Below are positions 41,855 to 51,069 of a stretch of 64,000 bases of DNA, piece by piece; position 1 is the first letter of the stretch; each line of letters starts with the position of its first letter. This DNA is from Bacteroidota bacterium (GTDB lineage: Bacteria > Bacteroidota > Bacteroidia > Chitinophagales > LD1). The stretch covers positions 62,001 to 126,000 of the forward strand of contig JADJZU010000002.1 in the NCBI GenBank assembly GCA_016715625.1. The letters are read 5' to 3'. Under the pieces are notes generated by a model that did no database searches, was not told where the DNA came from, and worked only from the letters and a program-made list of their open reading frames with translations. Both the position numbers and the translations under genes were made by a program.

Positions 41855-42164
41855 TTTTCACCGGAAAGGATGGTTACACGCCATCCTTTCTGTTTTTTAA
41901 AATAGATCATTTCATTCTTTTTTTAGAGAATGTAGCCCAAGAGGCGAATGAGGTAGATGAAAAGTCCGGGTAGGTTTTGGGATGGACCCTGACGATAAAC
42001 TAAACAAGGCAAATTGCCTTCAACCCACCGAATAGAAATTAGCTGATTAGACTATGTGCTGGTTAGCAAATGAAAAGAGCAGATTATTTTATTGAAACAT
42101 TAAGCCGGACTGGCTTATCAGTCTGCATTTTAATCCATTACATTATTAACAAACAACAATTCAT
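41855..42164 (+). other. rpsO-pnp intergenic region
   Basis: These 310 bp hold the rpsO terminator and then about 265 bp without a gene. I see small inverted repeats (AAGGC...GCCTT near 42010, GACTG...CAGTC near 42115) and no clear -33/-7 pair. Because PNPase in enterobacteria controls its own leader, this long leader may have a regulatory role, but nothing specific can be identified. Confidence 0.6.
41864..41898 (+). terminator. Rho-independent terminator between rpsO and pnp
   Basis: A 10-bp perfect stem, GAAAGGATGG with CCATCCTTTC (41864-41873, 41881-41890), has a 7-nt loop and is followed by TG and six T residues. Confidence 0.88.
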
Positions 42165-44285
42165 ATGAACATTATTAAAAAAACAATTGACCTCGGAGGA
42201 GGCAGAACGGTGGAGATTGAAACCGGTAAATTGGCCAAACAGGCCGATGGCTCTGCATTGGTAAAATACGGCAACACCATGTTGCTGGCTACCGTATGTG
42301 CAGACAAAGACGCAAAAGAAGGGGTAGATTTTATGCCACTTACTGTAGAATATCGTGAAAACATGGCCTCAGTAGGTCGTTTCCCGGGTAGCTTTTTTAG
42401 ACGTGAGGGTAAAAGCACAGACGATGAAGTTTTGGTAAGCCGCTTGATTGACCGCGCGCTTCGTCCACTTTTCCCCGAAGATTTTCATGCCAACGTAGTG
42501 GTGCAGGTAACTTTGGTTTCGGGTGACCTAAACGAATTGCCGGATGCCTTGGCGTGTTTGGCTGCATCTGCAGCATTGGCTGTGTCCGATATTCCATTTA
42601 ACGGACCTATATCCGAAGTTCGCGTAGCTAAAATTGATGGCAAACTAGTTATTAACCCCACTAAATCGGATGTAGAGCGTGCTGATATTGATTTGATTGT
42701 AGCCGGCTCCGAGAAATCGATTGTGATGGTGGAGGGCGAAATGAATGAGGTGAGTGAAGCAGAAATGGTAGAAGCTATCATGTTTGCGCATGATTCTATA
42801 AAGCACCAGGTAGCTGTTTTGAATGAATTGCAGGCCGAAGCCGGCAAAACTGAAAAAAGAGTTTACGTGCACGAAAAACACAACGAAGAGTTGCGCGAAA
42901 GACTAAATGCTTTCTGCTATGAAAAATGTTGTGCAGTAGCGGCCTCTGAAATTGCTGACAAGAAACTCCGCGGAGCGGCTTTCAAAGCCATTAAAGAAGA
43001 ATTTTTGGCTACACTTACTGACGAGGAGAAAAAAGAAAATGCATTCCTGCTTGGTTTATACTGGGGCGGGGTAGAATTCAATGCTGTTCGCGATGTTATG
43101 TTGGCGCAAAACAAGCGCTTAGACGGTCGTAAGATGGATGAAATCAGAAACATTTGGAGCGAAGCAGGATACCTGCCCGGTCCACACGGTTCTGCGCTTT
43201 TTACCCGTGGTGAAACACAATCATTAACCACCGTTACCTTAGGAACTAAGCTGGATGCTCAGATTATTGATGGGGCTATTTTCAACTACGATAAGAAGTT
43301 TCTTTTGCACTACAACTTCCCTCCGTTTTCGGTGGGAGAGGCGCGCGCACCACGTGGTGTAGGTCGCAGAGAGGTAGGGCATGGTAATTTGGCGCATCGT
43401 GCCATCTCTAAAGTTATGCCTACCGATTTGCCTTACACTATTCGTATTGTATCGGACATTCTGGAATCGAATGGCTCCAGTTCTATGGCTACTGTATGTG
43501 CCGGCATATTGGCTTTGATGGATGCCGGTATTCCAATTCGTAAGCCTGTTTCGGGTATTGCGATGGGTTTGGTGACAAACGAAACTACCGGAAAGTATGT
43601 AGTGTTGTCCGACATACTTGGTGATGAAGATCATTTGGGTGATATGGATTTTAAAGTGTGTGGTACCGAGAAGGGAATCACCGCGTGTCAAATGGATATT
43701 AAAATAAAAGGACTTTCACGCGAATTGCTGCAAGAAGCATTAGAGCAAGCGAAGAGAGGACGATTGCACATCTTGGGCGAAATGAGTAAAACATTGTCTG
43801 CTCCACGTCCGGATTACAAACCACATGCCCCTCGTGTGTACTCTTTGGTGATTGATAAAGAATACATTGGTGCAGTGATAGGGCCTGGTGGAAAAGTGAT
43901 ACAGGAAATGCAACGCGAAACCGGCACTACCATCGTTATTGAAGAAGTAAATAACCAGGGTAAGATTGAAATTTTCTCCCCTAACCAAGAGGGATTGGAT
44001 GCTGCTGTGCGCAAAATACGCTCTATTGTGGCGGTTCCGGAAATTGGCGAGGTGTATGAGGCTACCGTGAAATCTATTATGCCTTATGGTGCGTTTGTGG
44101 AGTTTATGCCTGGTAAGCAGGGGCTTTTGCATATCTCAGAAGTTTCGCACAAACGTTTAGATAGTTTGGAAGGTGTGCTGAAAGAGAATGAAGTGTTGAA
44201 AGTAAAACTCTTGGGAATTGACAACAAAACCGGAAAGTTTAAACTGAGTCGCAAAGTTTTGTTAGATAAACCAAGCGAAAACTAA
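42165..44285 (+). CDS. pnp: polyribonucleotide nucleotidyltransferase
   Basis: PNPase degrades RNA from the 3' end by phosphorolysis. The 706 residues comprise two RNase PH domains joined by a helical domain (GRTVEIETGKLAKQADGSALV; then SALFTRGETQSLTTVTLGT and ..GILALMDAGIPIRKPVSGIAMGL in the active second copy), a KH domain (IGAVIGPGGKVIQEMQRETGTTIVIEE) and a C-terminal S1 domain (GEVYEATVKSIMPYGAFVEFMPGKQGLLHISEV). The length is standard. It lies behind rpsO and ends before a strong terminator. Confidence 0.98.
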   Translation: MNIIKKTIDLGGGRTVEIETGKLAKQADGSALVKYGNTMLLATVCADKDAKEGVDFMPLTVEYRENMASVGRFPGSFFRREGKSTDDEVLVSRLIDRALRPLFPEDFHANVVVQVTLVSGDLNELPDALACLAASAALAVSDIPFNGPISEVRVAKIDGKLVINPTKSDVERADIDLIVAGSEKSIVMVEGEMNEVSEAEMVEAIMFAHDSIKHQVAVLNELQAEAGKTEKRVYVHEKHNEELRERLNAFCYEKCCAVAASEIADKKLRGAAFKAIKEEFLATLTDEEKKENAFLLGLYWGGVEFNAVRDVMLAQNKRLDGRKMDEIRNIWSEAGYLPGPHGSALFTRGETQSLTTVTLGTKLDAQIIDGAIFNYDKKFLLHYNFPPFSVGEARAPRGVGRREVGHGNLAHRAISKVMPTDLPYTIRIVSDILESNGSSSMATVCAGILALMDAGIPIRKPVSGIAMGLVTNETTGKYVVLSDILGDEDHLGDMDFKVCGTEKGITACQMDIKIKGLSRELLQEALEQAKRGRLHILGEMSKTLSAPRPDYKPHAPRVYSLVIDKEYIGAVIGPGGKVIQEMQRETGTTIVIEEVNNQGKIEIFSPNQEGLDAAVRKIRSIVAVPEIGEVYEATVKSIMPYGAFVEFMPGKQGLLHISEVSHKRLDSLEGVLKENEVLKVKLLGIDNKTGKFKLSRKVLLDKPSEN

Positions 44286-44303
44286 ACGCTGCTTTGTATA
44301 CAT

Positions 44304-44334
44304 AAAAAACACCTGCCCGAGGCAGGTGTTTTTT
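44304..44334 (+). terminator. Rho-independent terminator after pnp
   Basis: The 14-bp stem AAAAAACACCTGCC with GGCAGGTGTTTTTT (44304-44317, 44321-44334) has a CGA loop. Runs of A and T on either side could allow function in both directions. Confidence 0.92.
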
Positions 44335-44395
44335 TATGCTATGTTTCCAATCCTATTGTAGCGTAATAATCATTTTTATCAATATCGAAATTCCC

Positions 44396-45382
44396 ATGAA
44401 GCCCGTACATTATTCCATCCTGTTCCTTATGGCAGGTTTAAGCGCCTGTGTTTCTTTGCCTAAATCGTATCAAACCAAAGATGAAGTAGTTTCAGTAGCC
44501 ACCGGGCCTGAAGATATGGTGGTAGATTCTATTTCCGAAAGCCCCAGGCTGCTACTTTCCTGTAGCTCGCGTAGAAAGCATGAGCCCGATTATGGTGAGA
44601 TTCAGGCCTATTACACCGAAACCGGTGCCTTAAAGGTTTTGAAACGAATAGGGGAGCCGGTTGGCCTGTCATTTAATCCGCACGGAATAGACTTGGTCCA
44701 GGTGAATGGCGAGTTAGTGCTTTTGGTGGTAAATCATGAGCATCTTATAAAAGTAAACTCCATTTTGAGATACAAAGTGCTTAAGGATGAACTGTTGTTT
44801 AAGGATAAAATAGTTGATCCGCTTATTTCTTCTCCCAATGCTGTAACGGGCTTTGCCGATGGTGCATTTTTGGTGAGCAACGATGCCAAGAAGGCCGGAA
44901 ACATATGGGAGGTGCTATTTAAGTTGCGGAAGGCACTGGTTGTGTATTATGATGGCCGGCAATGTTCTGTTGCCTCCGGCAAGTATGCTTATACGAATGG
45001 AATTACCAGCCGGAATGGTAAAGTGTATTTAGCCAGTACTATGCAGAATAAAGTATGGCAGTTTGATTTTGCGGAAGGAAAAATGTTAAACCGTGAAGTG
45101 ATTGGCAAGGCGAAAGGAGCAGACAACCTTCGCTTTGATGGAGAAGATATATTGGTAGCCGCACATCTCCGTTTCTTGAAGTTTCTTAAACACTACAAAG
45201 ATTCATCCAAGCCTTCTCCATCTACTGTTTATAGCATTAATCCTACTACAAGCAAAACCACAGTCGTTTATTACGATGATGGAAAGCAGATAAGTGCAGC
45301 CTCCACGGCACTCGTATTCAGGAACAACCTGTATGTGTCAGGTATCTTTGACGGTAAACTGGTGAAAAAGCCGGTCCGGTAG
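44396..45382 (+). CDS. paraoxonase/SMP-30-like beta-propeller lipoprotein
   Basis: A lipoprotein signal peptide ends in LSAC, with the lipid-attached Cys at residue 18, so the protein is anchored in a membrane. The body is a six-bladed propeller like arylesterase/paraoxonase: FNPHGIDLVQVNGELVLLVVNHE, SSPNAVTGFADGAFLVSNDAKKAG, GITSRNGKVYLASTMQNKVWQFDF, KGADNLRFDGEDILVAAH. The His, Asn-Asp and Asp-Asn-Leu positions correspond to calcium-binding residues of that family, suggesting a lactonase or esterase, although the substrate is unknown. I use ATG 44396, because the in-frame ATG at 44336 would place 20 residues ahead of the signal peptide and sits at the end of the pnp terminator. Confidence 0.8.
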   Translation: MKPVHYSILFLMAGLSACVSLPKSYQTKDEVVSVATGPEDMVVDSISESPRLLLSCSSRRKHEPDYGEIQAYYTETGALKVLKRIGEPVGLSFNPHGIDLVQVNGELVLLVVNHEHLIKVNSILRYKVLKDELLFKDKIVDPLISSPNAVTGFADGAFLVSNDAKKAGNIWEVLFKLRKALVVYYDGRQCSVASGKYAYTNGITSRNGKVYLASTMQNKVWQFDFAEGKMLNREVIGKAKGADNLRFDGEDILVAAHLRFLKFLKHYKDSSKPSPSTVYSINPTTSKTTVVYYDDGKQISAASTALVFRNNLYVSGIFDGKLVKKPVR

Positions 45383-45386
45383 TTTT

Positions 45387-46736
45387 TTATTGTAGAAGGC
45401 TTTTTACGAATCGAACAATGTCGTTTCCGTTGGCGTAAATCAACAAAGAGAAAACGAATACCATACCCACCATTTGAGCACGCTCCAGAAACTTATCACT
45501 GGGCGCTTTACCGGTTATCATTTCGTAAATAGTAAACAATGCATGACCACCGTCTAAAGCCGGTATGGGCAATACGTTCATAAATGCCAATATAAGTGAA
45601 AGCAAAGCCGTGCTGGCCCAGAAAGCGCTCCAGTTCCATGTTTCGGGATACACTTTGGCAATCGTACCAAATCCTCCGATTTGTTTCCAACCGCCCATTA
45701 CAAAAATGATACGAAACTGTTTTACATAATCGTTTAAAATGCCAAAAGAGTGCTTCACACCAGCCGGAAACGATGCTAAAAGTGAATAGGAAACGGTGTC
45801 CGTTTTAAAATATTCGGTGATGTCTGTTGCCTGAATTTTGAGCAGTCCGTCTTTGGGTACTTTTATTTTTGCCACAATGGTATCGTTGCCTCGTTGAATT
45901 CCCACCAACATTTCTTCATTGATATGCTTGTTCAGTTCAATCCCTATCTCCGCAAAATACTGAATAGGGGTGTTGTTCATGAAAACGATTTTATCTCCTC
46001 TGTGTAACACATTACGCAGAGGCGAGGTAGGGGCGAAAGTGTCAATCACACTGGGGAAAGCAAGTTTTACAAATGGCACTTTGCCTTCACCATCAATAAT
46101 TGATTGATATACCGATTCCGGTATTTGGAGGCTCATCGCCTGCCCATCTCGTTCAATTTGTAAAGAACTTGCATTATCTAGTAATAGATCTTTTACCACT
46201 GAAACGGACGCATCTTCAAAAACTACTTGGTTATTGTAGCCAATAAGTTTGTCTCCGGTTTTTAGGCCTATAGATTGTGCCAGCGAGTCGGCTACAAATC
46301 CATAAGTGGCATTTTTCATAGGGATGGAAGTTTCTCCGTTGGTCCAAAGCAGCATAGCAAAAATGAAGAAGCCAAGGATTAGGTTTACAATTACTCCACC
46401 CAGCATGATGATTAATCTTTGCCAGGCCGGTTTGCTGCGAAACTCCCAAGGTTGCGGAGGGCTGTTCAAAAATTCTTCATCCATACTTTCGTCAATCATG
46501 CCGGCAATTTTTACGTAGCCGCCAAACGGAAACCACCCAAGACCATATTCTGTATCGCCAATTTTCTTTTTGAAAAGTGAAAACGGAAGAATGTTTGGGA
46601 ATGGGAATAAAAAATCGAAGAAAAGGTAGAATTTTTCTACTCTGGTTTTAAACCAGCGTGCCGTTATATAGTGACCAAACTCGTGGAGAGTGATTAATAT
46701 GGAAAGACCCAGCAGAAGTAATGTGAAACGAATCAT
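45387..46736 (-). CDS. rseP: RIP metalloprotease RseP (site-2 protease)
   Basis: This intramembrane zinc protease cleaves anti-sigma factors or signal-peptide remnants in the cytoplasmic membrane. The zinc motif HEFGH is at residues 18-22 in the first helix, with the third ligand in VLPIPALDGGHALF near the C-terminus. Between them are two PDZ-like modules (YGFVADSLAQSIGLKTGDKLIGYN and PLRNVLHRGDKIVFMNNTPIQYF). The 449 residues match Bacteroidota RseP. A -7 box TAAGTTTG (minus strand, 46760-46767) lies 23 nt upstream of the ATG. It is convergent with the lipoprotein gene, with 4 nt between them. Confidence 0.95.
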   Translation of the reverse strand: MIRFTLLLLGLSILITLHEFGHYITARWFKTRVEKFYLFFDFLFPFPNILPFSLFKKKIGDTEYGLGWFPFGGYVKIAGMIDESMDEEFLNSPPQPWEFRSKPAWQRLIIMLGGVIVNLILGFFIFAMLLWTNGETSIPMKNATYGFVADSLAQSIGLKTGDKLIGYNNQVVFEDASVSVVKDLLLDNASSLQIERDGQAMSLQIPESVYQSIIDGEGKVPFVKLAFPSVIDTFAPTSPLRNVLHRGDKIVFMNNTPIQYFAEIGIELNKHINEEMLVGIQRGNDTIVAKIKVPKDGLLKIQATDITEYFKTDTVSYSLLASFPAGVKHSFGILNDYVKQFRIIFVMGGWKQIGGFGTIAKVYPETWNWSAFWASTALLSLILAFMNVLPIPALDGGHALFTIYEMITGKAPSDKFLERAQMVGMVFVFSLLIYANGNDIVRFVKSLLQ

Positions 46737-46759
46737 AGACGAGGTGAAATTTAAGCCGG

Positions 46760-46767
46760 CAAACTTA
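46760..46767 (-). promoter_or_regulatory. candidate -7 box for rseP
   Basis: TAAGTTTG on the minus strand is a perfect TAnnTTTG match ending 23 nt before the ATG. The -33 position reads CTTC, a poor match to TTTG. Confidence 0.45.
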
Positions 46768-46816
46768 TTCCGATTTTGAAACTATTGAAGCATTTCACAT
46801 TCGTTACCATAACCGA

Positions 46817-48303
46817 TTACAGCGCAGTTAGGCGGTCGGCAATAGTTCGGTCGTTCATGAGTCTGGGCACTTTGTTTTGCCCCCCCAGTTTCCCTTCCGC
46901 CTTCATGTAGGCAATAAATCTTCCGGTTGGCAACGGTCTTATCTTTAGTTGCTGCAGCACATTCCCCGATCTTAAATCGCGGTAATAAATGTTTTTGCGC
47001 TGCATATACTCATCCGTTTTTTTTTCTAACTCCATGAGACTGTTCGCTATGTTGGGACTTTCTACAAACCACTCGTGATAAGGCAATTCCCCCTCCGTAT
47101 TTACTTTTGGGGCTACGGTAAACTCCGTGATGGTGATGTGCAATTCGCGGGCAGCATTCAGGAGCGCATATTCAACTTCTTCGCCTATACATGCTCGCCA
47201 AAGGCGGATACAAAGTGTTTGATTCTGCCGGTAACCACAATGCGATAAGGATTTTTGGAAATAAATTTAACAGTGTCGCCAATGCTATAACCCCACAAGC
47301 CGGCATTTGTGTTTAGAATGAGCGCATAATTAACGTTCAGTTCCACATCTTTTAATGAGATTCGTTGTGGGTGTTCCTCAAAAAAATCATCAGCCTTAAC
47401 AAATTCGTAGAAGATACCCCCGCTTAAGTTAAGCAGTAGCCCGGGATTGTTTTGTTTATCCTGGTAGGCAATAAACCCCTCACTAGCAGGATATGTTTCC
47501 ACGGAATCGATGGCAAATCCCACCAGCGATTCTATTTTACTGCGATATGGCTCGTAGTTAACACCTCCGTAAGCAAACAACTTAAAGTCGGGGAAAATAT
47601 CCTTTACTTGTTGCTTGCCGCTGAGTTCAAGGAGTTTTTCAAAATACATTACACACCAAGGTGGAATTCCGGAAATGAGGCTCATGTTTTCGCGGAGGGT
47701 TTCGCGCGCTATAGCCTCCACCTTTTGCTCCCAATCGGCTATGCAGTTGGTTGCATAGCCGGGCATCCTGCTTTGGCGAGCATAGAAAGGCACATGGTGA
47801 TACACAATGCCACTTAGCCGACCGGCAGGAATCTGACCATGGTGTTCCAATTCGGGTGAACCTTGGAGGAAAATCATCTTGTGATTAAAAAAATCGGATT
47901 GCCCGCTATCCTGCACATAAAGCATCAGTGAGTTTCGTGCCGCGCGAATCATATCTGCCATTTGGGCTTGGCTCACGGGGATATATTTGATACCGGCTGT
48001 GGTACCGCTCGATTTGCAGAAATACAAAGGTTTACCGGGCCATAACACATCCGGTAGGCCATCCGCAATGTCTGAAATATCGGTTTGCATGGATTCATAA
48101 TCGCGAATGCTTACGGCCGCTTTAAAATCTTCATAGTGCCGGATTGATTTGAATTGATGCTTTAAGCCAAATCGAGTGTCGGCTGCAGATTTTAGAATGT
48201 TTTTCAGCAACTTCTCCTGTAATTGAATTGCCTGCTCGTGCTCATGGTAAATAGCAGGCGCTATGTAGGATGCAGCTAATTTGGCAAGGGCAGATTTCAG
48301 CAT
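46817..48303 (-). pseudogene. GH3 auxin-responsive-promoter family protein, frameshifted
   Basis: The gene encodes a firefly-luciferase/GH3-like acyl-adenylate enzyme of about 495 residues, common in Bacteroidota and of unknown substrate. The first 372 residues contain the ATP motif FCKSSGTTAGIKYIP, the YPASEGFIAYQ core and GYSIGDTVKFIS..PYRIVVTGRIKHFVSAFGEH. The C-terminal domain (ARELHITITEFTVAPKV..LPYHEWFVE...VPRLMNDRTIADRL) lies in another frame. Restoring one base in the stretch at 47184-47190 gives GEHV-IGEEVEYALLNAARELHITI, the expected continuous sequence. The site is not a homopolymer. As written, translation stops right after GEHV and the lysine-bearing C-terminal domain is lost. 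Confidence 0.85.
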
Positions 48304-48330
48304 TAAATATCGGTTGGATATTGCAAAAGC

Positions 48331-49212
48331 TTACACCGCTACTTCTCCTGCAATGGCAGGGTGTGGGTTGTAATTCAGTAATTCAAAGTCCTCATACTTG
48401 AATTCAAAAATATCGCGCACTTCCGGATTTAATTTCATTTGCGGTAACGGGCGACAATTGCGACTCAACTGTAGTTTAGCTTGCTCCATGTGATTGCTGT
48501 ATAAATGCACATCGCCAAAGGTGTGCACAAAATCGCCCAGTTCCAGGTTGCAAACTTGTGCTATCATCATGGTGAGCAGAGCATACGAAGCAATGTTGAA
48601 AGGTACGCCCAAAAAAACATCGGCACTTCGCTGATAAAGCTGGCAACTCAATTTGCCCTGGCTCACATAAAACTGAAACATAGTGTGGCATGGAGGTAAA
48701 GCCATGCTGTCTATGAAAGGCACATTCCATGCGCTTACCATTAGTCTGCGTGAGTTAGGATTCTTTTTTATCTGGGTAATCAGATTTGCTATTTGATCTA
48801 CTGACTCGCCATTAGCGGTACCCCAACTGCGCCATTGCGCACCATATACAGGGCCTAACTCGCCCCATTTTTTAGCGAATGAATGATCGGTAGCTATTTT
48901 GTGAGCGAAAGTCTTTATGTCCTCTCCCCCAAAATCGGCACTTTTCTTATATTTCTCATAAGGCCAGTCATCCCAAATTCGCACTCCATTGCTGCAGAGG
49001 TATTCAATATTCGTTTCCCCTTTTAGAAACCACAGTAATTCGTGGATGATTGCTTTGGTAAATACTTTTTTGGTAGTCACCAACGGGAAACCATCCTGTA
49101 AATTAAATCGCATTTGATAGCCAAACACGCTATAGGTTCCTGTTCCGGTTCGGTCGTCTTTGTAGATGCCTGTGTCTAAAATGTGATAAAGAAGCTGGTG
49201 ATATTGCTGCAT
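48331..49212 (-). CDS. thyA: thymidylate synthase
   Basis: ThyA methylates dUMP to dTMP with methylene-tetrahydrofolate. The 293-residue protein has DDRTGTGTYSVFGYQMRF with the phosphate-binding Arg, the FLKGETNIEYL region, DLGPVYGAQWR-type GELGPVYGAQWRSWG, the catalytic Cys175 in ALPPCHTMFQFYV, the QRSADVFLGVPFNIASYALL loop and the folate/dUMP residues FGDVHLYSNH. The small insert at 85-112 (YEKYKKSADFGGEDIKTF) accounts for the extra length over the E. coli enzyme. A -7 variant TATTTTCG ends 4 nt before the ATG. Confidence 0.97.
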   Translation of the reverse strand: MQQYHQLLYHILDTGIYKDDRTGTGTYSVFGYQMRFNLQDGFPLVTTKKVFTKAIIHELLWFLKGETNIEYLCSNGVRIWDDWPYEKYKKSADFGGEDIKTFAHKIATDHSFAKKWGELGPVYGAQWRSWGTANGESVDQIANLITQIKKNPNSRRLMVSAWNVPFIDSMALPPCHTMFQFYVSQGKLSCQLYQRSADVFLGVPFNIASYALLTMMIAQVCNLELGDFVHTFGDVHLYSNHMEQAKLQLSRNCRPLPQMKLNPEVRDIFEFKYEDFELLNYNPHPAIAGEVAV

Positions 49213-49216
49213 ACAG

Positions 49217-49224
49217 CGAAAATA
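49217..49224 (-). promoter_or_regulatory. candidate leaderless -7 box for thyA
   Basis: TATTTTCG on the minus strand ends exactly 4 nt before the thyA ATG. The identical octamer occurs with the identical gap before nth. Confidence 0.35.
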
Positions 49225-49358
49225 AGAACTGTGTTTTCCCGCTTACTAAGGTTGTTCACTGTATGTGAAAAAAGATAACAAGGCTTAACAGGACTAAGTC
49301 AACGGCATCGTTATTTTCACGCCTCATTTTAACTTAGTCTCACACAAAATTTAAGGTT

Positions 49359-50294
49359 ATGGCAGAGAGAATACATTGTTTAATCATCGGCTCCGGCCCG
49401 GCAGGATATACGGCAGCTATTTATGCAGCTCGTGCAGGATTGAAGCCGGTCATGATTACAGGAATGCTACAAGGTGGACAGTTGATTAATACAACCGATG
49501 TAGAGAACTATCCCGGTTATCCTAAAGGAATTTTAGGTCCGGAAATGATGGAGGATTTTAAAAATCAGGCGGAACGTTTTGGCACCGATATTCGTTTCGG
49601 ATACGTATCTAAAGTGGATTTTTCGGTTACCCCCAAAAAAATTTGGGTGGATGGAGAAAAAGAGTTGGAGGCCGATGCCGTCATCCTGGCTACCGGTGCG
49701 GAGGCTAAATGGTTGGGTTTGCCAAGCGAAAAAAGGCTTAATGGCTCTGGTGTAAGCGCTTGCGCTGTGTGCGATGGGTTCTTTTACAAAAACACGGAGG
49801 TAGCCATTGTGGGCGCGGGCGACACGGCCTGTGAGGAAGCTATTTACCTTTCAAAGCTATGCACAACTGTGCATATGATTGTGCGCAGAGACGAAATGCG
49901 CGCCTCTAAAATCATGCAGCAAAGGGTGTTGGATACCAAGAACATCAAAGTGTACTGGAACTCGGAAACAGATGAAATTCTAGGTGAAACGGTGGTGGAG
50001 GCCGTTCGAGTTAAGAATGTGAAGTCAGGTGAACTGACAACCATTCCGGTGAGTGGTTTTTTTGTTGCCATCGGTCATCAACCCAACTCCGCAGTTTTTA
50101 AAGATTATATTGACACAGATGACCAGGGTTATGTGATAACTACTCCCGATTCTACCAAAACAAAAGCAGAAGGTGTATTTGCCTGTGGCGATTTGAAAGA
50201 TAAAGTTTACCGACAAGCTGTAACAGCAGCTGGTAGTGGATGTATGGCTGCATTGGAGGCTGAGCGCTGGCTGAGCGAAAAGGGGATTCATTAA
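49359..50294 (+). CDS. trxB: thioredoxin-disulfide reductase
   Basis: TrxB reduces thioredoxin with NADPH through FAD. The 311 residues show the FAD-binding IIGSGPAGYTAAIYAARAG, GGQLINTTDVENYPG, the redox CxxC at Cys135/Cys138 (ACAVCDGFFYKN), the NADPH-binding VGAGDTACEEAIYLS and the C-terminal FACGDLKDKVYRQAVTAAGSGCMAAL. The length is normal for the low-molecular-weight type. trxA lies 1.3 kb downstream on the same strand, after two other genes that also have redox or lipid roles. Confidence 0.97.
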   Translation: MAERIHCLIIGSGPAGYTAAIYAARAGLKPVMITGMLQGGQLINTTDVENYPGYPKGILGPEMMEDFKNQAERFGTDIRFGYVSKVDFSVTPKKIWVDGEKELEADAVILATGAEAKWLGLPSEKRLNGSGVSACAVCDGFFYKNTEVAIVGAGDTACEEAIYLSKLCTTVHMIVRRDEMRASKIMQQRVLDTKNIKVYWNSETDEILGETVVEAVRVKNVKSGELTTIPVSGFFVAIGHQPNSAVFKDYIDTDDQGYVITTPDSTKTKAEGVFACGDLKDKVYRQAVTAAGSGCMAALEAERWLSEKGIH

Positions 50295-50354
50295 ACCGGA
50301 GTGGGAAGTATACAGTCTACCGCTGAAATAAATTAATTAACCAACGTTTAGTAA

Positions 50355-50993
50355 ATGAAAATTGCCCCTATGAAAGCAGCAGCGAAGCATGTAATGGCAC
50401 TATTGGCCATCTTTTTATTACTCACCGCGTTTAAAACCCGCCAACAGGCCAATGAGTGGATTTATGAGCGGGAGAAAAAGGGAATAAAGGTTTTTACCAA
50501 GAAGAGTAAATGGGGGCATTTTCGCGATTCGAAGGCTACCATGGTGGTATCCACATCAGTAGCCGATATGGAGAAAATGCTGACCGATTTTGACAACTAT
50601 AGTAATTGGATACCACGCTGCAAGGCCGCCCGGGTGGTAGCACGGCTGTCCGATAACGAGTTTATTACGCACATGACGTTTAATTCCCCTTGGCCGGTTG
50701 CCGACCGCGATTGTGTGATGCGCATCAAAGTAACCCGCGATGCAAAAGGGGTAGTGACTATCACCCAAACATCGGAGCCTAAATATTTAAAGGAAAGTGA
50801 GGGCGTGGTGCGCATTCAGCAAATGACCGGCTTGTGGAAGTTGATTCCTGTAGCCAATGGCACGGAGGTAATAAATGAATATTCCACCAACCCCGGAGGC
50901 AACATTCCGGATTGGTTAACCAATACACAAAGCGTGGAAGCTCCCATGGAAACTTTTGAAAGTTTGAAGGAGCATGTGACTGTTAAAAAGTAG
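50355..50993 (+). CDS. START/SRPBCC-domain lipid-binding-like protein
   Basis: This 212-residue protein has an N-terminal signal peptide or membrane anchor (VMALLAIFLLLTAFKTRQQA) and a START-type domain: WIYEREKKGIKVFTKKSK, TMVVSTSVADMEKMLTDFDNYSNWIPRCKAARVV, FNSPWPVADRDCVMRIKV, GLWKLIPVANGTEVINEYSTNPGGNIPDWLTN. These features match the StAR-related proteins of Bacteroidota and Proteobacteria, which bind lipids or sterol-like molecules. The ligand is unknown. It lies 60 nt after trxB. Confidence 0.83.
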   Translation: MKIAPMKAAAKHVMALLAIFLLLTAFKTRQQANEWIYEREKKGIKVFTKKSKWGHFRDSKATMVVSTSVADMEKMLTDFDNYSNWIPRCKAARVVARLSDNEFITHMTFNSPWPVADRDCVMRIKVTRDAKGVVTITQTSEPKYLKESEGVVRIQQMTGLWKLIPVANGTEVINEYSTNPGGNIPDWLTNTQSVEAPMETFESLKEHVTVKK

Positions 50994-51069
50994 TTCAACG
51001 GATTCTCATCCTGCGGACTTATGAAATAAACTTTTCGTTGCTGCGTCTGTTTATTCGAAAAAATGTTTT

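Noticed and set aside
41961..41970. AAAGTCCGGG string resembling the start of RNase P RNA
   Set aside because: Only about 200 nt remain before pnp, too short for a type A RNase P RNA, and the other conserved regions are missing.
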